Below, in pieces: positions 1-8,451 of a stretch of DNA of 64,000 nt; the stretch's first letter is position 1; every line of letters starts with the position of its first letter. Below the pieces are notes generated by a model. It was not told the DNA's origin, did no database searches, and saw only the letters and a list, made by a program, of their open reading frames with translations. The position numbers and the translations under genes are program-made. This DNA is from Hyphomicrobiales bacterium. Lineage in GTDB: Bacteria > Pseudomonadota > Alphaproteobacteria > Rhizobiales > Rhizobiaceae. The stretch is taken from assembly GCA_900472395.1 (NCBI GenBank), contig UCHV01000003.1:1-64000 (forward strand), written 5' to 3'.

Positions 1-94
1 CAACGAGCGGGGCAATGATGCGCCCCGCCACCACCGCCGCCGATCCCCAACATCAGGCCGGAGGTGCCGGGGCGCATCATTGCCCCGCTCGTTG
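1..94. repeat. 27-bp perfect inverted repeat at the window edge
   Basis: Bases 1-27 are the exact reverse complement of bases 68-94, separated by a 40-base loop. The right arm and the loop read as sensible autotransporter linker and barrel sequence (a proline run, then PNIRPEV and so on). The left arm instead puts a TGA at 16-18 into that frame. A real gene would not be expected to contain an inverted copy of its own coding sequence. The likeliest explanation is a foldback artefact at a contig end, with a true palindromic insertion as the alternative. Confidence 0.85.
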
Positions 95-1065
95 CCCAGC
101 GCATGGGCTTGATGACCATGGGGACGTTTCACCAGCGTCGCGGTGACAGGAGCCTTTTGGACGCCACGGGAGCCCCGATCTATTTCGGGCCCGGTATGCA
201 GGGCGATACAGAACAAGAGGGAGCTGCTACTTCCTCAGCGATCTGGAGCCGCGTCTTCGGTGCGCGAAGTGATCTTGGAGCCAATGCGACACTCAATATC
301 GCCGGATATGCGATTGGTCCGCAGTTCGATGGAAATTACTGGGGGCTTCAGATTGGCAGCGATATCGCCGAGATTGAACACGACAATGGCCATGTGGATC
401 GCTTCGGCGTGTTCTATACCCATGCGAACGCGTCAGGCGATGCGAGCGGAAACATCCTCGGGCGGTCAAGCATTACTGCCGGCACGCTTGACCTCAACGA
501 GGATAGTTTTGCGGTTTATTGGACGAGCCTCTCTGCCAATGGTTGGTATTTGGATACGGTGGCCAAATATGGCTGGCTGAATGGAGACAGCCAATCAAAT
601 CGCGGCATCTCGTCTGACATTGACGGGACTACATTTGCCGTCTCGATGGAGACGGGCATGCCGTTCAGCCTTTCCGACCGGTGGACGATCGAACCTCAGG
701 CGCAATTGATTTGGCAGAATATCAGGCTTGATGATGCGAAGGACAGATTTGCAGATATCACCAACGAGCCTTTCGACGCATTCACAGGGCGCCTGGGTGC
801 GAGGCTGCAATATACGGCCGAGCAGGGCTACATCCATTTCGGGGGTAATCTCTGGCACGGCTTTTCGGCCGAGCAGACCGTCAAGTTCAACGAGTTTCCG
901 CTGACAACAGAAATAGGAGGAACGTGGCTGGAGGTGAATGCCGGGGCCGCTTACCAGCTTAGCGAAAACCTCTCGCTGTTTGGCGATGTCAGTTATTCCT
1001 TCGACGTCGATGGTGCGAAAAACAACATGATCGGCGGACAGATCGGGCTCAGGCTGAAATTTTAA
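64..1065 (+). CDS. Autotransporter C-terminal beta-barrel fragment (5' incomplete)
   Basis: This is the translocator end of a type V (autotransporter) outer-membrane protein. After a proline-rich linker it shows the typical barrel entry (PEVPGRIIAPLVAQRMGLMT, then GTFHQRRGD), many alternating aromatic/polar strands of 10-12 residues, and a C-terminal ...GLRLKF ending with the terminal Phe used for outer-membrane insertion. The passenger domain is missing. The frame is coherent back to about base 28, where it meets the foldback arm at the window edge, so the GTG at 64 is only the first formal start and not the true one. The cargo cannot be inferred. Family assignment is firm and the gene boundary is not. 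Confidence 0.8.
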   Translation: MPGRIIAPLVAQRMGLMTMGTFHQRRGDRSLLDATGAPIYFGPGMQGDTEQEGAATSSAIWSRVFGARSDLGANATLNIAGYAIGPQFDGNYWGLQIGSDIAEIEHDNGHVDRFGVFYTHANASGDASGNILGRSSITAGTLDLNEDSFAVYWTSLSANGWYLDTVAKYGWLNGDSQSNRGISSDIDGTTFAVSMETGMPFSLSDRWTIEPQAQLIWQNIRLDDAKDRFADITNEPFDAFTGRLGARLQYTAEQGYIHFGGNLWHGFSAEQTVKFNEFPLTTEIGGTWLEVNAGAAYQLSENLSLFGDVSYSFDVDGAKNNMIGGQIGLRLKF

Positions 1066-1111
1066 AACTTGCTCCGAGCTACATATTCTTCACGCGCGTG
1101 AGGGAGACGCC

Positions 1112-1846
1112 ATGAAAACCCTGAAAGCCTTCGTGCTCGATGGCCACGATGTCCGCATCCGTCCGGCGCCCGTCGAACGGGAGTGGATGGACGAAACCAG
1201 TCAGCGTTTTGCCTATCGCTGCCTGCCGCTCAACATCGCCAATGCGCATGGCTGGGAGCTCTTGAACCCGGTCGCTTTTTCGGCGACGTGGAACGGCCAG
1301 CAAGGGAAAAATGCGATACAGATCAGAACGAACAAGGGGCATATCTCTCCCGCGGTCAGTCATTTCGGCCACGGCATTCTCACATTTCATGTGCCGTGTC
1401 TGTTTCAGACCGAACCCGGAGTGGACCTTTTCATATCGGGACCGATAAATCGCCCGAAAGACGGGATCGCAGCCCTGACAGGCGTCATAGAAACCGACTG
1501 GTCTCCGTACACATTTACAATGAACTGGAAGATGACCCGACCGTTCCAGCGTGTGTTCTTCGACATGGACGAGCCGTTCTGCCATCTGTTTCCCGTCGTT
1601 CGGAGCGCGCTCAGTCTGGTGGAACCGGAAATCGCCAATCTGTCGGAGAATGCAGATCTTCAGCGCGAGCATTTCGAATGGATCGCCGAGAGAAACGCGT
1701 TCAATTCGCAACTGCTCGATCCCAATTCCACTGCCGCCAACGAAAGATGGCAGAAAAGCTATTTTCGAGGCGTCAACCCGTCCGGATCCCTGGGCTCCGT
1801 GGATCATGTCAGCCGGCTGCGTTTAAAGCCGTTTTCCGAAAAGTAG
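1112..1846 (+). CDS. Uncharacterised protein resembling the DUF6065 family
   Basis: A 244-residue soluble protein with no signal peptide or membrane segment. ATG at 1112 is preceded by a good GAGGGAG ribosome-binding site. It is rich in Trp, Phe and Pro and contains the segments NIANAHGWELLNPVAFSATW and ISPAVSHFGHGILTFHVPCL, which I associate with DUF6065, a family with no established function. It stands alone between the autotransporter and the MoxR operon, and the segment after it (1847-2097) carries a regulatory element pointing away from it. Assignment is from memory of the family pattern; no function is proposed. Confidence 0.6.
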   Translation: MKTLKAFVLDGHDVRIRPAPVEREWMDETSQRFAYRCLPLNIANAHGWELLNPVAFSATWNGQQGKNAIQIRTNKGHISPAVSHFGHGILTFHVPCLFQTEPGVDLFISGPINRPKDGIAALTGVIETDWSPYTFTMNWKMTRPFQRVFFDMDEPFCHLFPVVRSALSLVEPEIANLSENADLQREHFEWIAERNAFNSQLLDPNSTAANERWQKSYFRGVNPSGSLGSVDHVSRLRLKPFSEK

Positions 1847-1931
1847 GGTGGTCGCGGGAAGCGCGTAAAAAGCCGCGTCCTGCCGCCTATCAGAGCGCCG
1901 CACGGCCTCTATCGGGTTTCCTTAACACGAA

Positions 1932-1960
1932 ACCCTGTTGCGATTTACCGTTGCGTACTT
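1932..1960 (+). promoter_or_regulatory. Repeated 17-bp element, copy 1 (upstream of the MoxR/Bat operon)
   Basis: Contains TTTACCGTTGCGTACTT at 1944-1960. The same element occurs at 8396, 12919 and 20193 on this strand and at 12862 and 20007 on the other. A partial half-site (CTGTTGCG) lies immediately upstream at 1935-1942. It is 27 bases before an ATG at 1987 and 138 before the preferred moxR start. Probable operator or activator site; the protein that binds it is unknown. Confidence 0.6.
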
Positions 1961-2097
1961 CTCAAACCCAACCGAGCGGCGCGATCATGTCGTCGGACAT
2001 GCCTCCGACAGATGATGTCGACGGTCCTGAGCAGCAAGGGAGGGCACCGGAGATTGGTGCCGTTACCGGTTCAAACCCATCGCGGGAAAGTGAAACC

Positions 2098-3075
2098 ATG
2101 GCGGCACATCACGATATCGTGGCACTTGGTCAACGCATCGGTCAGTCGATCATCGGGCAGGACGCCATGGTCGAGCGCCTTCTCCTTGGCTTGCTGGCCA
2201 ATGGCCATCTTCTCGTCGAAGGGTTACCCGGATTGGCCAAGACGCGGGCGATCAAGAGCCTTGCCAAAAATCTCCAATCGGAGCTTTCGCGCGTACAGTT
2301 CACGCCGGATCTTCTACCTGCCGACATTACCGGATCGGAGATCTATTTTTCCGAAGGCGGCAAGGGAGAGTTCAAGTTCCAACAGGGACCGATCTTCGCC
2401 AACCTCATTCTTGCCGACGAGATCAACCGCGCTCCCGCCAAGGTGCAATCTGCTCTTCTGGAGGCGATGGAGGAGCGACAGGTCACTGTCGGCGGCACCA
2501 GCTATCCTCTGCCCGATCTGTTCATGGTCATGGCAACACAGAACCCGATCGAACAGGAAGGCACATATCCGCTTCCGGAAGCGCAACTCGACCGTTTCCT
2601 GATGCATGTGGAAGTCGGTTATCCCGACGAGAAATCCGAGGCGGCGATCATGCGGCTCAATCGGCAGGAGGAGAATTCCAGCCACAACCAAAGCCAGACC
2701 ACCCAAGCCACGCGGCTCGATCCGCAGGCGATATTCGATGCACGAACGGAGATCGGTGCCGTCACCATGGCGGAACCGGTCGAGAATTATATCGTCGCGC
2801 TGGTCTTCGCGACCCGCTATCCGGCCCGTTTCGACAAGGATCTCGCCACGTTGTTGCAAGTGGGCGCCAGTCCACGCGGCGCCATCAGTCTGGACAAGGT
2901 CTCACGCTCATACGCCTGGTTGAAAGGGCGGGACTATGTCACGCCCGATGATGTGAAGGCTGTCGTCCACGATATCTTCCGACATCGACTGATCCTCTCC
3001 TACGAGGCGCATGCGTCGAATACACCGGCCGATCAGGTGATTGACCGCATCATCGAACTGGTGGCGGTCTCATGA
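2098..3075 (+). CDS. moxR: MoxR-family AAA+ ATPase
   Basis: A 325-residue MoxR-subfamily AAA+ ATPase, thought to act as a chaperone for von Willebrand factor A (VWA) proteins of the Bat system. Visible motifs are Walker A (EGLPGLAKT, about residues 41-49), Walker B (LILADEINRAP), the MoxR signature FQQGPIFANL and sensor segments (ATQNPIEQEGTYPLPEAQLDRF). I chose ATG 2098 because GGAAAG lies just upstream and homologues start near this point. ATG 1987 is in frame and would add 37 low-complexity residues. The stop overlaps the next ATG (ATGA), so it is first in a translationally coupled six-gene operon. The repeated 17-bp element at 1944-1960 lies in its promoter region. Confidence 0.9.
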   Translation: MAAHHDIVALGQRIGQSIIGQDAMVERLLLGLLANGHLLVEGLPGLAKTRAIKSLAKNLQSELSRVQFTPDLLPADITGSEIYFSEGGKGEFKFQQGPIFANLILADEINRAPAKVQSALLEAMEERQVTVGGTSYPLPDLFMVMATQNPIEQEGTYPLPEAQLDRFLMHVEVGYPDEKSEAAIMRLNRQEENSSHNQSQTTQATRLDPQAIFDARTEIGAVTMAEPVENYIVALVFATRYPARFDKDLATLLQVGASPRGAISLDKVSRSYAWLKGRDYVTPDDVKAVVHDIFRHRLILSYEAHASNTPADQVIDRIIELVAVS

Positions 3076-4025
3076 AACCGGGCGTCGCAGATAGAAGAGG
3101 CGCATATATCACGACGGAACAACTCGTCGCGCTTGAAGCCAATGCGCGCGAACTCCGTTTCATCCAGAAGGCGAAAAGCCACCAGCAGCTTGCCGGACGC
3201 ATGCAATCCTCGATACGGGGCCGCGGCCTCATCTTCGAGGAACTGCGCGACTACCTTGCCGGTGACGATGTAAGATCCATCGATTGGCGGGTGACGGCAC
3301 GCACCAACAAGCCAACCATACGCGTTTATGGAGAGGAGAAAGAGCGCCCTGCCATTCTTCTCGTGGACCAACGCATCAACATGTTTTTCGGCAGCCGGAA
3401 ATTGCTGAAGTCAGTCACGGCGGCGGAAGCTGCCATGCTCTGTGCCTGGCGTATCCTGGGTTCGGGCGACAGGGTCGGAGGTTTGATCTTCAGCGATACC
3501 GGCACAAGCGAACTACGACCGCATCGAAGCCGCAATGCCGTGATCGCGCTTGCGGATCGCATTGCAGAAAAGAACGCTGCGCTATCTGCCGATTACACCG
3601 GTGCTCCTGCCCACAAGGCGCTCGATGACGCACTGCATATCGCGGCCAACATCGCCCACCATGACCACCTTATCGTCGTCATCAGTGATTTTGATGGGCA
3701 TGGCAGAGAAACACGGGACCTGTTGCTGCGATTGTCCGTCAGCAATGATGTGATCTGCCTTCTCATATACGATCCTTTTCTGCTGGAATTGCCGAAATCC
3801 GGGGCAATCGTCTTCAGCGACGGCAGGCTGCAGGCGGAGCTTGCATTCGGACGCAGTACGGCGCGTGATGCGGTCGACAGATTTGCGCAGGATCGGGGAA
3901 ACGCTTTGCGCGCATGGCAGCGGGAACTCGGCCTGCCGATGCTGCCGGTTTCTGCCGGCGAGGACACCGCTCCCCAACTGCGCCGCCTGCTGGAGCAATC
4001 AGCCTTCCGACAACGGAGGCGCTGA
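3072..4025 (+). CDS. DUF58 domain protein of the MoxR/Bat operon
   Basis: A 317-residue DUF58 protein, the usual partner of MoxR ATPases. The DUF58 core is clear: GRGLIFEELRDYLAGDDVRSIDWRV around residues 50-75, followed by the VWA-like segment RPAILLVDQRINMFFGS and a late VVISDFDGHG strand-loop that mimics a metal-ion-dependent adhesion site. No membrane segment is obvious, whereas many DUF58 proteins are membrane anchored, so it is probably cytoplasmic or peripheral. It begins inside the stop of moxR and its own stop overlaps the next start (TGATG). The biochemical role of DUF58 is not established. Confidence 0.88.
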   Translation: MKPGVADRRGAYITTEQLVALEANARELRFIQKAKSHQQLAGRMQSSIRGRGLIFEELRDYLAGDDVRSIDWRVTARTNKPTIRVYGEEKERPAILLVDQRINMFFGSRKLLKSVTAAEAAMLCAWRILGSGDRVGGLIFSDTGTSELRPHRSRNAVIALADRIAEKNAALSADYTGAPAHKALDDALHIAANIAHHDHLIVVISDFDGHGRETRDLLLRLSVSNDVICLLIYDPFLLELPKSGAIVFSDGRLQAELAFGRSTARDAVDRFAQDRGNALRAWQRELGLPMLPVSAGEDTAPQLRRLLEQSAFRQRRR

Positions 4026-4540
4026 TGGAAATGGGACCGAAACTCGATCCGATGATTGAGATGGCGCTGCGCTCGTTGCACGATATCGTCATGCCTCAGC
4101 CCGTCTCCTGGATGCCGCAGACCTGGGGTTGGTGGGGGCTCGCCGCGATAGTCGTTCTCCTCCTCCTGTTTTTGTCGATACGCGCCATCAACCGCTACCG
4201 TGCCAATGCCTACCGCCGCGACGCGCTTCAGCGACTGACGGAGCTTGAAAACGGCATGGCGATCGCCGTCAGCCGTGGCGACGTGCTTCGGGAACTCGCT
4301 GCGTTGCTCAAACGGACAGCGCTGGTCGCCTGGCCGAGGGCACAGGTGGCGGGCCTTACCGGTTCCGAATGGGCACAATTTCTCAATCAATCCGGGGGAA
4401 CCGGCCGGAACCTCGCCTCGTCACTTGCCGATCTCGAATATCGAGGGGATGCCGCGCTCGTTTCCCTGTCAGGCGCTGAGATGGAGAGTGTGTTGCAGGC
4501 GGCGCGCCAATGGATCGAGAGCCACCATGTATCAACTTGA
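4025..4540 (+). CDS. DUF4381 membrane protein of the Bat operon
   Basis: A 171-residue protein with one strong transmembrane segment (WWGLAAIVVLLLLFLSIRAI, about residues 36-55) followed by a cytoplasmic helical domain, matching DUF4381 proteins that sit between DUF58 and the VWA genes in alphaproteobacterial Bat operons. ATG 4025 overlaps the preceding stop by one base. An upstream in-frame start would run deep into DUF58 and is rejected. Function unknown; probably a small structural partner of the BatA/BatB membrane complex. Confidence 0.82.
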   Translation: MEMGPKLDPMIEMALRSLHDIVMPQPVSWMPQTWGWWGLAAIVVLLLLFLSIRAINRYRANAYRRDALQRLTELENGMAIAVSRGDVLRELAALLKRTALVAWPRAQVAGLTGSEWAQFLNQSGGTGRNLASSLADLEYRGDAALVSLSGAEMESVLQAARQWIESHHVST

Positions 4541-5519
4541 GTTTCCCTGGCTTCTCCTTGCTCTGCCGCTTCCGCTTCTCGTCTGGTTTCTTCTGCCGGC
4601 CAAGCGTGAAACCTCGGCATCCATCCGTATTCCATTTTTTCAACAGATCGCCGGAGCCGCCGGGATCACGCCCGGCGAAGGATCGGTCATCGCACATCGC
4701 TCATGGCCGCAATCACTCGTGTTGGCACTTTCCTGGTGCCTGATCGTCACGGCGCTCGCGCGTCCGCAATATGTCGAGCCGCCGATCGAAAAGAAGGAGC
4801 CACAAAGGGATATCCTGCTCGCGCTCGACCTCTCTCAGTCGATGGAAACGAAAGACTTCCGCGCACCGGACGGAGCGATCGGATCGCGGATCGATGCCGT
4901 AAGACAGGTTGTCGCCGACTTCATCAACAGGCGTAGCGAGGACAGGTTGGGCCTTATCGCCTTCGGCGATGCCCCTTACCCGCTCGCCCCCTTCACCATG
5001 GATCACCCGCTGGTGCGCACGATGACCGAAGGCCTGCTGCCGGGGATCGCGGGTCCTCGGACGGCGATGGGGGATTCGCTCGGTCTGGCGATCCGCATGT
5101 TCGACCAGACAAACACACCGGACAAGGTGCTGATCCTCCTCACGGACGGCAATGATACGGCAAGCAAGATGCCGCCACTGAAGGCGGCCGAGGTCGCGAA
5201 AGCCAAAAAGATCAAGATCCACGCGATCGGCATCGGTGACCCGGCGGCGACGGGTGAGGATAAACTCGATACCGCTACCCTCGAAAAGATCGCAGTGACC
5301 ACCGGCGGGCGATACTTTTTCGGCGGTGACCAGCAGCAGCTTCAATCCATCTACGACACGCTCGATCGCATCACACCCGTCGAGCAGAAGCTCCTGACCT
5401 GGCGGCCGCGCATAGAACTCTTTCACTGGCCCTTGGGCGGCGCTTTGGTGCTGCTGGTAATCTATTACCTGACCGCGGGCTGTGCGGGCCTTCTCGGGCG
5501 TAAGGCATCGGCGCGATGA
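4527..5519 (+). CDS. batA: BatA-like von Willebrand factor A membrane protein
   Basis: A 330-residue BatA-type protein. An N-terminal segment (FPWLLLALPLPLLVWFLLPA) and a second one (QSLVLALSWCLIVTALARPQY) flank the aerotolerance-type N-domain. A VWA domain follows, with a complete MIDAS motif (DLSQSMETKD, DxSxS) and the later TDG in LILLTDGNDTASK, then a C-terminal transmembrane helix (WPLGGALVLLVIYYLTAG). The VWA domain should face the periplasm. It overlaps the DUF4381 gene by 14 bases and the next gene by 4, so co-translation is likely. Bat proteins are linked to stress or aerotolerance and envelope maintenance, but no specific substrate is known. Confidence 0.9.
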   Translation: MYQLEFPWLLLALPLPLLVWFLLPAKRETSASIRIPFFQQIAGAAGITPGEGSVIAHRSWPQSLVLALSWCLIVTALARPQYVEPPIEKKEPQRDILLALDLSQSMETKDFRAPDGAIGSRIDAVRQVVADFINRRSEDRLGLIAFGDAPYPLAPFTMDHPLVRTMTEGLLPGIAGPRTAMGDSLGLAIRMFDQTNTPDKVLILLTDGNDTASKMPPLKAAEVAKAKKIKIHAIGIGDPAATGEDKLDTATLEKIAVTTGGRYFFGGDQQQLQSIYDTLDRITPVEQKLLTWRPRIELFHWPLGGALVLLVIYYLTAGCAGLLGRKASAR

Positions 5520-7066
5520 CAGACTTTCACTTTCTTCGCCCCTGGTGGTTGCTGGCGCTCCTCGTTCCCCCGATGGTTCTATGGCTGGCTTCGCGTGCAG
5601 GCGATTACAGGGAACGCTGGCGGGGCATGATCGCGCCGCATCTGCTTGACCATCTGGTCATCGCGCCGGACCGGCACCGTCATATGCGGCCGGCCTGGAT
5701 TGTCGCTGCAGCAATGATCCTGGCGGTTCTGGCTGGAGCCGGCCCCAGTTGGCAGCGCGAGCCGCCGCCCTTCGTCTCCGACGTTGCATCCCTGGTGATC
5801 GCGGTGGATCTTTCGCCGACCATGGATGCGATCGACATCGGCCCGAGCCGGCTGGAACGCGTCAAGCTGAAGATCGACGACATATTGGCCGGACGGCAGG
5901 GCGCGCGGACAGCGGTCGTCGCCTATGCCGGCACAGCGCATCTCGTGGTTCCTCTGACGGAGGATGATGCGCTGATCAAGATATACAGTGATGCGCTGGC
6001 CACCCGCATCATGCCGAAACCAGGCAAGGATACTTCTGCAGCGCTCAGCCTCGCAGATCAGTTGCTTCAGGCGGACGGCAATGCCGGCACCATCCTGCTG
6101 ATCACTGACGGGATCGAGAACAACGCGGTGGAGACGGTTTTCGACACGAAAAGCGGTGTCGTCGTACTCGGTATCGGCACGGCGGAGGGCGGTCCGGTTC
6201 GGCAGGACGACGGCAATTTCCTGACCGATGCGGGTGGTTCCAGGGTTTTTGCCAGGCTCGATCTCGATGCGCTGAAAACCTTCGCCGGCAACAATGGCTT
6301 TCCTGTTGCCACGCTGACCGCCGACGACAAGGATGTTCGCTGGATCATCCGGCATGTCACCACCGATTTCAGCCGGCAGACGGCCAAGGAGGGCGACCGC
6401 TGGCGCGATGCCGGGTGGTGGCTGCTTTTTCCCTGTGCTTTGCTGTTGGCGCTCTCGTTTCGGCGCGGTTTCGTGGTGAAGGTCGCCATCTGGTGCCTGT
6501 GTTGCCTTGTGGCCCTGCCCAAGCCGGGCGATGCTGCGGAAATGGCTGACATCTGGCTGACGCCGGACCAGCAGGGCCGACGTGCCTTCGAGCATGTAGA
6601 TTTCCCGAGCGCCGCCGCGCATTTTCGAGACCCGCTGTGGAAAGGCGTCGCGCTTTATCGTGCAGGCAGTTTTCAGGATGCCATCGACAGCTTTGCCTCG
6701 GTGGATACGGCTGAAAGCTGGTTCAATCAGGCAAACAGCCTGTTTCATCTCGGCAAGCTGGAGGAAGCTGTGACTGCCTACCAGAAGGCTATCGAAAAGC
6801 GTCCTGGCTGGCCTGAAGCCGTGGCCGACCTGGGTGTTGCGGAACATCTGCTGCAACAGCAAAAGGACGAGCAAAGCGAACAGCAGCAGGACCCCAACCA
6901 AAAGCCAGACAGCGTGGAATTCGACGACAAGGGCAAACAGGGCAAGGCCGGAACGGTGGACGTCGGCGAACAGACATCCGAAATGTGGATGAAGAACATA
7001 GCGGTAAGCCCGACCGACCTGTTGACGCGGAAATTCGCCATCGAGCTGCGGGAGGGAGCGCCGTGA
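5516..7066 (+). CDS. batB: BatB/BatC-like fusion: VWA domain plus TPR
   Basis: A 516-residue protein fusing a BatB-like part (two N-terminal membrane helices, VWA domain with MIDAS DLSPT and LITDG, a third helix near LLFPCALLLALSF) to a BatC-like C-terminal tetratricopeptide part (from about residue 340; SWFNQANSLFHLGKLEEAVTAY and then EAVADLGVAEHLLQQQ), ending in a Gln/Asp/Lys-rich tail. Separate batB and batC genes are common elsewhere, and the fused form is known in proteobacteria. It overlaps batA by 4 bases and the following GTG start by 4. Probably a periplasm-exposed scaffold working with the MoxR ATPase. Confidence 0.87.
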   Translation: MTDFHFLRPWWLLALLVPPMVLWLASRAGDYRERWRGMIAPHLLDHLVIAPDRHRHMRPAWIVAAAMILAVLAGAGPSWQREPPPFVSDVASLVIAVDLSPTMDAIDIGPSRLERVKLKIDDILAGRQGARTAVVAYAGTAHLVVPLTEDDALIKIYSDALATRIMPKPGKDTSAALSLADQLLQADGNAGTILLITDGIENNAVETVFDTKSGVVVLGIGTAEGGPVRQDDGNFLTDAGGSRVFARLDLDALKTFAGNNGFPVATLTADDKDVRWIIRHVTTDFSRQTAKEGDRWRDAGWWLLFPCALLLALSFRRGFVVKVAIWCLCCLVALPKPGDAAEMADIWLTPDQQGRRAFEHVDFPSAAAHFRDPLWKGVALYRAGSFQDAIDSFASVDTAESWFNQANSLFHLGKLEEAVTAYQKAIEKRPGWPEAVADLGVAEHLLQQQKDEQSEQQQDPNQKPDSVEFDDKGKQGKAGTVDVGEQTSEMWMKNIAVSPTDLLTRKFAIELREGAP

Positions 7067-8337
7067 GGATCGTCTGGTTGACGCTTTTCCTGTTGTTTTC
7101 CCTGAAGGCATTCTCTGCCGAACCCTATGCGCGGGCTGTGCTGGAGGACGGCGGAAAGATCGTGCCCGGCCAGCAGATCCACGTGACGGTGGATGTCTTT
7201 GCGCCGAATTTCTTTACCTCTCCGCCGCAATTTCCTTTGTTCGAATTGTCGAACGCGCTTGTAACACTCCCCGAGGAGCGCAGCGTGAATTTGAACGAAA
7301 CGGCAAGCGGCATCCAGTATTCCGGCATCCGCCGCCGTTACGCCATCGTGCCGCAAATCGCCGGCGATTATCAGGTGCCGGTCATCGCGATCGAGCTCGG
7401 CTATTCAGTCGATGGCGGGACCGTTCGGGGTGTTGCCAAAACTGCACCCCTGTCCTTCACCGTCGCAGGCGAACCGACGGGAACGACGACCTTCGCGGCG
7501 CGCAACGTGACGGTCGAGCAGGCGTTTGACAGGCCCCCAGCCTCGCTGAAAGTCGGGGACGCGGTGGTCCGCACGATAACGATCACCGCCGAAAACACTC
7601 AAGCCGTCATCATAGCGCCCAGCAAGCCGGGAACCGCCACCGGATTGAAACAATATGCCAAGACGGTGAAGACGCAGGACGGTATCGAAATCGATCGCCG
7701 TGTCGTCAGCAGGCGAACGGAGACGCTGGTCTATACGGCCACGACGGAAGGGTCGTACTCCATTCCGGCTATCGACTATCCCTGGTTCGATCTCGAACGG
7801 CACGAGACCATCGTCGCGCATCTGCCGGCAACGGATGTTGCCGTCATGGCGGAACCTGCAATCGCTAGCATTGCACCCGACGCGGAGCCGGAGCGCGCAA
7901 GGCTTCCATTCGAACAACGAAGGCGGGTCATGCTGTGGATCGGGCTGTTCCTTGCGTCCGTTGCCGCGGCATGGGTCCTTTGGCGTTTTGCCAAGGCATC
8001 GGCGCGATGGTTTGTCGCCTTCTGCAACGATCTTGCCGCCTCGCGTCCCAACCGTACCCGCCTGTTGCGGAGAGCCATCCTGCACGACAGTCCCGCCGAG
8101 GTTTATAAAAAACTCCAGGCGTGGAGTCATGAAGAAGGTTTTCCTACGCTGGAGAAGTGGGCGCAAAGCAAGGATCCGGATCTTGTCAGGCATCTGCGGG
8201 GATTGGAAGCGCTCCTCTTTTCGGGCCATAGCGGCGATTTCGACCGAAAGGAACTGGCACGTCTCGCCACCGGCGAAGGTGCGACATCCACACATCCGGC
8301 ACGCAACGTTCTGCCCCCGCTTAATCCGGCGGCCTGA
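7063..8337 (+). CDS. batD: BatD-like exported protein
   Basis: A 424-residue BatD family protein. It has a Sec signal peptide (RIVWLTLFLLFSLKAFSAEP), then an immunoglobulin-like periplasmic region (GQQIHVTVDVFAPNFFTSPP and similar strands). A transmembrane helix follows around residues 285-310 (VMLWIGLFLASVAAAWVLWRF), then a cytoplasmic helical tail. The GTG start at 7063 overlaps the stop of the previous gene; an upstream ATG lies within that gene in another frame and is unlikely. It is the last gene of the operon, and the next promoter region follows at 8338-8451. Confidence 0.82.
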   Translation: MRIVWLTLFLLFSLKAFSAEPYARAVLEDGGKIVPGQQIHVTVDVFAPNFFTSPPQFPLFELSNALVTLPEERSVNLNETASGIQYSGIRRRYAIVPQIAGDYQVPVIAIELGYSVDGGTVRGVAKTAPLSFTVAGEPTGTTTFAARNVTVEQAFDRPPASLKVGDAVVRTITITAENTQAVIIAPSKPGTATGLKQYAKTVKTQDGIEIDRRVVSRRTETLVYTATTEGSYSIPAIDYPWFDLERHETIVAHLPATDVAVMAEPAIASIAPDAEPERARLPFEQRRRVMLWIGLFLASVAAAWVLWRFAKASARWFVAFCNDLAASRPNRTRLLRRAILHDSPAEVYKKLQAWSHEEGFPTLEKWAQSKDPDLVRHLRGLEALLFSGHSGDFDRKELARLATGEGATSTHPARNVLPPLNPAA

Positions 8338-8395
8338 AACGAGCGTGCGCCGCCGTGCAGGACTTTACGCAAGCAAGGCGTAAACCGCCGCACCA

Positions 8396-8412
8396 TTAAC
8401 CGTTGCGTACTT
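8396..8412 (+). promoter_or_regulatory. Repeated 17-bp element, copy 2 (upstream of the sulfatase-activating enzyme)
   Basis: TTAACCGTTGCGTACTT, 39 bases before the ATG at 8452. Just upstream is a short inverted repeat, TTTACGC (8364-8370) facing GCGTAAA (8378-8384), which may be extra half-sites. The whole 8338-8451 gap is therefore a probable promoter with several binding sites. Confidence 0.6.
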
Positions 8413-8451
8413 TTTCGGCGCTCCTTTGTCCGCGACTATGGGCGGGAAAAA

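Noticed and set aside
1183..1986. Long open frame extending the MoxR reading frame upstream through the DUF6065-like gene
   Set aside because: It overlaps a better-supported gene in another frame, its translation is Arg/Ser-rich without domain features, and the MoxR domain begins only near 2098.
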